DNA from: Sphingomonas sanguinis
GTDB taxonomy: Bacteria; Pseudomonadota; Alphaproteobacteria; Sphingomonadales; Sphingomonadaceae
Reading direction: 5' to 3'
Length of the DNA: 64,000 nt
Assembly (NCBI RefSeq): GCF_019297835.1
Contig: NZ_CP079203.1
Coordinates: forward strand, 3,662,001 to 3,726,000
Part shown: piece after piece, positions 60,083 to 64,000 of the stretch
Layout of the letters: the number at the start of each line of letters is the position of its first letter
Numbering within the stretch: the first letter of the stretch is position 1
The notes under the pieces: generated by a model
What the model was told of the DNA's origin: nothing
Databases searched by the model: none
Seen by the model: only the letters and a program-made list of their open reading frames with translations
Translations under genes and position numbers: made by a program

Positions 60083-61273
60083 TCAGGACGAGTGGACTGC
60101 AAGCCCCGTCGCGGGAAACGCCGTCCACTTCTCCTGCGACGTCGCGCTTTCCAGCACCGCCTCGACGAACGCCATCGTGCGCAGGCCTGCCTCAAGCCCC
60201 GGATACCAGTCCGGCTCGCCCGGCGCCGCGCCCCCGGCGGCGCTACCGTCGCGCAAGGCGCCCGCCACCGCGCGATAGAGATTGCCGAACGCCTCGATAT
60301 AGCCCTCCGGGTGGCCTGAGGGGGTGCGCAGGCGGGGCAGGGTGGTGGGGCTGAGGCCCGGCCCTCCGGCGCGGACGGTTTCGGCGGGGCGGTCGAGCCA
60401 GCGCAGGGTCAGCGTGTTGGGCTCCATCTGCAACCATTCCAGCCCGCCCGTCTCGCCATGGATGCGCAGGCGCAGGCCGTTCTCCTCGCCCGCCGCCACC
60501 TGCGTCGCGCGCAGCGTGCCGCGTGCGCCCTCGGCGAAGCGGAGCAGTACGTTGACGTCGTCGTCCAGCATCCGCCCCGCGACATGCGTCGTCACGTCGG
60601 CCGACAGCGCCTCGACCCTAAGCCCGGCGACATGCTCCGCCAGTTGGAAGGCATGGGTGCCGATATCGCCCAGCGCGCCGCCAAGCCCTGCGCGGGCCGG
60701 GTCGGTGCGCCACTCGGCCTGTTTGTTGCCCTCGCGGTCGAGCGGGCTGCTGAGCCAGCCTTGCACATACTCCACATGAACCAGCCGGATGCGGCCGAAA
60801 TCGCCACGCGCGACGCGGGCCCGCGCCTCCTCGACCATGGGATAGCCGCTATAGGTAAAGGCCAGCGCATAGAGCTGGCCCGAAGTGCGCGCGGCGTCGG
60901 CGATGGCGCGCGCCTCGGTTAGGTTCATCGCCATCGGTTTTTCGCTGAACACCGGAAAGCCCGCGTTCAGGGCCGCGATCGCCATTGGCGCATGGAGGTG
61001 GTTGGGGGTGACGATCGCGACCGCATCGATCCGCTCGCCCTCCGGCCGCGCGCGTTCGTCGGCCAGCAGCGCGTCGATCGAGTCGTGCACCCGGTCGGGG
61101 GAAAGGCCCAGCTGCTCGCCGCTGCGCCGGTTGCGCTCGGGATCGCTGCTGAAATTGCCCGCGACCAGCTCCCAGTCACCGTCCAGCGCCGCCGCCATCC
61201 GGTGCACGCCACCGATGAACGCACCTTCGCCGCCGCCCGCCATGGCCAGCCGCAGTTTCCGTCCCGCCATCAT
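60083..61273 (-). CDS. Gfo/Idh/MocA-family oxidoreductase
   Basis: A 396-residue NAD(P)-dependent oxidoreductase. The Rossmann motif MAGGGEGAFIG, the catalytic EKPMA (with Lys) and the Asp/His pair in GALGDIGTHAFQLAEHVAG are present. Enzymes of this group oxidise sugars, often acting on 3-keto-glycosides or inositols. The ATG 61273 is preceded by GGAGAGAGG. It is divergent from the cytochrome c/TIM-barrel operon, and a LacI-type palindrome lies between them. Confidence 0.88.
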   Translation of the reverse strand: MMAGRKLRLAMAGGGEGAFIGGVHRMAAALDGDWELVAGNFSSDPERNRRSGEQLGLSPDRVHDSIDALLADERARPEGERIDAVAIVTPNHLHAPMAIAALNAGFPVFSEKPMAMNLTEARAIADAARTSGQLYALAFTYSGYPMVEEARARVARGDFGRIRLVHVEYVQGWLSSPLDREGNKQAEWRTDPARAGLGGALGDIGTHAFQLAEHVAGLRVEALSADVTTHVAGRMLDDDVNVLLRFAEGARGTLRATQVAAGEENGLRLRIHGETGGLEWLQMEPNTLTLRWLDRPAETVRAGGPGLSPTTLPRLRTPSGHPEGYIEAFGNLYRAVAGALRDGSAAGGAAPGEPDWYPGLEAGLRTMAFVEAVLESATSQEKWTAFPATGLAVHSS

Positions 61274-61331
61274 CCTCTCTCCTGTCATCCCAATCGCTTA
61301 TAACGCGATATTCGATGCTTGCATGGCATCG

Positions 61332-61345
61332 GTTTAACGGTAAAC
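61332..61345. promoter_or_regulatory. LacI-type palindromic operator
   Basis: GTTTAAC|GGTAAAC is a 14-base near-palindrome (six of seven positions) centred on CG, the usual pattern for LacI-family regulators. It sits in the 121-base space between two divergent sugar-related operons. No LacI gene is in the window. Confidence 0.45.
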
Positions 61346-61394
61346 TCGGGCAACAACCAGCGAGTCTGGGCAAGAAAATTTCGGGAGAGAATGG

Positions 61395-61787
61395 ATGAGG
61401 CAGCTGATCGGGCTGGCCGCCGCCGTGCCGGCTATCGTCGCCGGTATCCTGGTCGTGCAGGCACCATCAACCGCACAGACGGCCCCCGCCGCAGGCGCGC
61501 AGGCCTTTGCCGCATGCCGCGCCTGTCACACGATCAACAAGGGCGGGCGCAACGGTGTCGGCCCCAATCTGAACGGCGTATTCGGGCGACAGGCTGGTTC
61601 GGTCGCGGGCTTCAACTATTCGCCCGCCATGAAGGCGTCGGGCCTGAAATGGGACGACAAGACGCTGGATCAATTCATCGCCGCGCCGATGAAGAAGGTG
61701 CCGGGCACGCGGATGCCGATCGGCGTCGCCGACCCCGCCAAGCGCGCCGCGCTGATCGCCTATCTCAAGGCCGAGACGGCGAAGTGA
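61395..61787 (+). CDS. Class I cytochrome c
   Basis: A 130-residue periplasmic cytochrome c. A signal peptide (about 1-28) is followed by the haem motif CRACH (Cys41, Cys44, His45), GVGPNLNGVFGR and the distal Met in GTRMPIGVAD. It resembles cytochrome c2 and small c-type carriers that accept electrons from membrane-bound sugar dehydrogenases. The stop overlaps the next gene's GTG, so both are coupled. Confidence 0.9.
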   Translation: MRQLIGLAAAVPAIVAGILVVQAPSTAQTAPAAGAQAFAACRACHTINKGGRNGVGPNLNGVFGRQAGSVAGFNYSPAMKASGLKWDDKTLDQFIAAPMKKVPGTRMPIGVADPAKRAALIAYLKAETAK

Positions 61788-62842
61788 CTGCTGCTCCCGC
61801 CATGCGCGGGCCGGGCATCTTCCTGGCGCAGTTCATGGGCGACGCCGCGCCGTTCGACACGCTGGACTCGGCGGCGCGCTGGATGGCCGAGGCGGGCTAT
61901 GAGGGCGTGCAGATTCCGACTTGGGACGCGCGCTGCATCGACCTGAAGCTGGCCGCCGAAAGCCAGGATTATTGCGACGACCTGGCCGGGCGCTGTGCCG
62001 AGGCGGGTGTGGCGATCACCGAATTGTCGACCCATTTGCAGGGGCAACTGGTCGCGGTCCACCCGGCCTATGACGCCGCCTTTGATGGCTTCGCGCCGGA
62101 GGCCGTCCGGGGCAAGCCGGCCGAGCGGCAGCTATGGGCGGTCCAGCAACTCCGTTACGCCGCCAAGGCCAGTCGTCGGCTGGGCTTGAGTGCGCACGCG
62201 ACCTTCTCGGGCGCGCTGCTCTGGCCCTTCGTCTATCCTTGGCCGCAGCGTCCCGGTGGGTTAGTGGCGGAAGGCTTTGCCGAGTTGGGTAAGCGGTGGC
62301 GGCCGATCCTCGATGCGTTCGAGGAAGAGGGCGTCGACCTCTGCTACGAGTTGCATCCCGGCGAGGACCTGCACGACGGCACGACCTTCGAGCGATTCCT
62401 GGATTCGGTCGGCGACCATAAGCGCGCCAACATCCTCTACGACCCCAGCCATTTCGTGCTGCAAGCGATGGATTATCTCCAGTTCATCGACTTCTACCAC
62501 GACCGCATCCGCATGTTCCACGTCAAGGATGCCGAGTTCAATCCGACCGGTCGGGCGGGCGTCTATGGCAGCTATAGCGACTGGGTGGACCGGCCGGGGC
62601 GTTTCCGTTCGCTGGGCGACGGGCAGGTCGATTTCGGCGGCATTTTCTCGAAGCTGACCCAGTACGGCTATGCCGGTTGGGCGGTGCTGGAATGGGAATG
62701 CTGCCTGAAGCATCCGGAGGACGGCGCGCGCGAGGGGGCGCCCTTTATCGCCGCGCACATGATCCGCCGGGCGGAACGGGCTTTCGACGATTTCGCCGGT
62801 GGCGGCGATCCGGCGGCCAATCGGCGCTGGCTGGGACTTTAA
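61784..62842 (+). CDS. Sugar phosphate isomerase/epimerase (xylose-isomerase-like TIM barrel)
   Basis: A 352-residue TIM-barrel enzyme of the AP endonuclease 2 family. Metal-binding patterns are YELHPGEDLHDG, YDPSHFVLQ and FHVKDAEFN, followed by WAVLEWECC. Members isomerise or epimerise sugars, and homologues process 3-keto-sugars. The start is GTG 61784, overlapping the cytochrome c stop; ATG 61802 is the alternative. Linkage with the cytochrome, a Gfo/Idh enzyme and an MFS carrier suggests a periplasmic oxidation and cytoplasmic processing route. Confidence 0.87.
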   Translation: MTAAPAMRGPGIFLAQFMGDAAPFDTLDSAARWMAEAGYEGVQIPTWDARCIDLKLAAESQDYCDDLAGRCAEAGVAITELSTHLQGQLVAVHPAYDAAFDGFAPEAVRGKPAERQLWAVQQLRYAAKASRRLGLSAHATFSGALLWPFVYPWPQRPGGLVAEGFAELGKRWRPILDAFEEEGVDLCYELHPGEDLHDGTTFERFLDSVGDHKRANILYDPSHFVLQAMDYLQFIDFYHDRIRMFHVKDAEFNPTGRAGVYGSYSDWVDRPGRFRSLGDGQVDFGGIFSKLTQYGYAGWAVLEWECCLKHPEDGAREGAPFIAAHMIRRAERAFDDFAGGGDPAANRRWLGL

Positions 62843-62911
62843 CGATTGCAAGGACTTGACCATCCGCCCCGGAAGGTAAAGTCTGACAAAAAACATAAGC
62901 GGGAGAGGGGC

Positions 62912-64000
62912 ATGGAAGCGATACCGGACAATCGGTCGCGTCTGTTCTGGCTGAGCGTGCTGGCGCTGTTCACGGCGGCGGCGAGCGCGGCGTTGCGGGC
63001 GGCGGTGGCGAGCAGCCTGAAGGCGCAGTGGATCGATCCCATCGCGCCGGTGCAGGCGGGCGAACTGATCGGCTCTGCCCTGGGATCGGCATTCCTCGGC
63101 TTTGCCGGGACCCTGTTCGTGGCAAGCGCGCTGCTCGACCGGATCGGTGCGCGACAGATGCTGATCGGCTGCGGATTGTGTTTCCTGGTCGGCACCACCG
63201 CAATCATCGGCGCGGGTCATGTCGCGACCGGCATGGGCGTCTATCACATCGTCTGGGGCGGGATGCTGCTCAGCGGCATCGGCTGGGGGCTGGCCGAGGC
63301 GTCGATCAACCCGCTGACCGCGCGGCTCTACCCGGAAGACACCACGCACCGGCTGAACGTGCTGCACGCCTGGTATCCCGGCGGGCTGATCGTCGGCGGC
63401 TTGGCGGGCGTGTTGCTGGCGGAAATCCTGTCGTGGCAGGCGATCATGGCGCTGGTGCTGATCCCCGCGCTCGGCGTGCTGGTGATGGCGGCGACCACGC
63501 ATTTCCCGCCGGTCCCACGCGAAGTGCGCGACGTCGGCTTCGGTGGTATGATCGGGGAGGTATTCAAGCGGCCGAGCTTCTTCGTCTGGTTCGCCGCCAT
63601 GTTCCTGACCGCTGCGTCCGAACTGGCGCCGGGCCAGTGGCTCGACGTGGCGCTCAGCAGCCGGGTCGGCATGCGCGGCATCCTGCTGCTCGTCTATGTC
63701 AGCGCGCTGATGTTCGTGTTCCGCCACTTTGCTGGGCGGATCGCGGGGCGGCTGTCCAATCCGGGGCTGCTCTGGGTGTCGAGCCTGATGGCGGGCATCG
63801 GCCTGTTCCTGCTGTCGCGCGCCGAGTCGCCGGTGGCGGCGATCCTGGCCTCGACCGTGTGGGGGCTGGGCGTCTGCGCGATGTGGCCGACCATGCTGGC
63901 TTCGGTCGCCGAACGCTATCCACGCGGCGGGGCCTGGGCGCTGGGGCTGGTCGGATCGGCGGGAGCGCTGTCCAGCTTCTTCGTCCTGCCACGCTTGGGC
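62912..64000 (+). CDS. MFS transporter, truncated at the right window edge
   Basis: The first 363 residues of a major facilitator carrier. Ten or so hydrophobic helices are seen, with the A-motif-like ALLDRIGARQM and GLAEASINPLTARLYPED after helices 3-5. GGGAGAGGGG precedes the ATG. It follows the isomerase gene on the same strand and probably imports the sugar or keto-sugar handled by this cluster. The C-terminus lies outside the window. Confidence 0.87.
   Translation, partial: MEAIPDNRSRLFWLSVLALFTAAASAALRAAVASSLKAQWIDPIAPVQAGELIGSALGSAFLGFAGTLFVASALLDRIGARQMLIGCGLCFLVGTTAIIGAGHVATGMGVYHIVWGGMLLSGIGWGLAEASINPLTARLYPEDTTHRLNVLHAWYPGGLIVGGLAGVLLAEILSWQAIMALVLIPALGVLVMAATTHFPPVPREVRDVGFGGMIGEVFKRPSFFVWFAAMFLTAASELAPGQWLDVALSSRVGMRGILLLVYVSALMFVFRHFAGRIAGRLSNPGLLWVSSLMAGIGLFLLSRAESPVAAILASTVWGLGVCAMWPTMLASVAERYPRGGAWALGLVGSAGALSSFFVLPRLG

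Overview
The window looks like a piece of a sphingomonad (Alphaproteobacteria, Sphingomonas-like) chromosome. It is GC-rich, with strong GC3 bias and very tight ATGA/GTGA/TTGA gene overlaps. It has an FtrB-less SUF operon, TonB receptors, glyoxylate-cycle control by a RamB/ScfR-type regulator, an EcfG-type stress promoter and abundant short palindromic repeats. No rRNA, CRISPR or transposase gene was seen.

Layout. 1-5340 looks like the end of an integrated element. It holds the tail of a gene entering from the left, a hybrid histidine kinase plus a double-domain KaiC-like ATPase on the minus strand, and a small orphan gene. It is bounded on the right by what looks like a decayed tRNA-Ser 3' end with integrase arm-like direct repeats. 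5434-14476 carries rRNA-modification genes (rlmJ, an RluE/RsuA-type pseudouridine synthase), then a probable carbohydrate locus (SDR, an unrecognised 740-aa protein, an MFS carrier), a patatin phospholipase and a zinc alcohol dehydrogenase. 14844-19420 is a lipoprotein plus TonB-dependent receptor pair. 19681-32334 has a 2OG-Fe(II) hydroxylase, then a type II secretion operon gspC-D-E-F-G-H-I-J-K-L-M-N without gspO. tRNA-His and an amino-acid dehydrogenase follow. 33886-40325 is the SUF Fe-S operon (Rrf2 regulator, sufB, a membrane ORF, sufC, an exported ORF, sufD, sufS, sufT-like, sufA). 40611-53926 holds housekeeping and accessory genes: HAD phosphatase, sodC, thpR, a Bax-inhibitor protein, transglutaminase, extensin-like, NUDIX, tRNA-Ala, a disordered DUF2171 protein, NADP oxidoreductase, zinc metallopeptidase, 3-hydroxybutyrate dehydrogenase and a CDF transporter. 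54154-57583 is isocitrate lyase with a divergent ScfR/RamB-type regulator and a response regulator. 57653-64000 ends in a sugar-oxidation-like cluster (Gfo/Idh/MocA, cytochrome c, TIM-barrel isomerase, truncated MFS).

The most striking pattern is in the secretion operon. Five families of short palindromic repeats, mostly in inverted pairs, sit at the gene junctions. In gspH, gspI and gspJ the reading frame runs through them, so these minor pseudopilins appear to carry 30-55 residue prepilin leaders encoded by repeat DNA. A further copy encodes part of the GspE N-terminus, and a large nested inverted repeat separates gspE from gspF. Paired stems differ between copies by compensating changes, which argues that the hairpins themselves are selected or are what spreads.

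All functional names come from motif recognition by eye; no database search was run.
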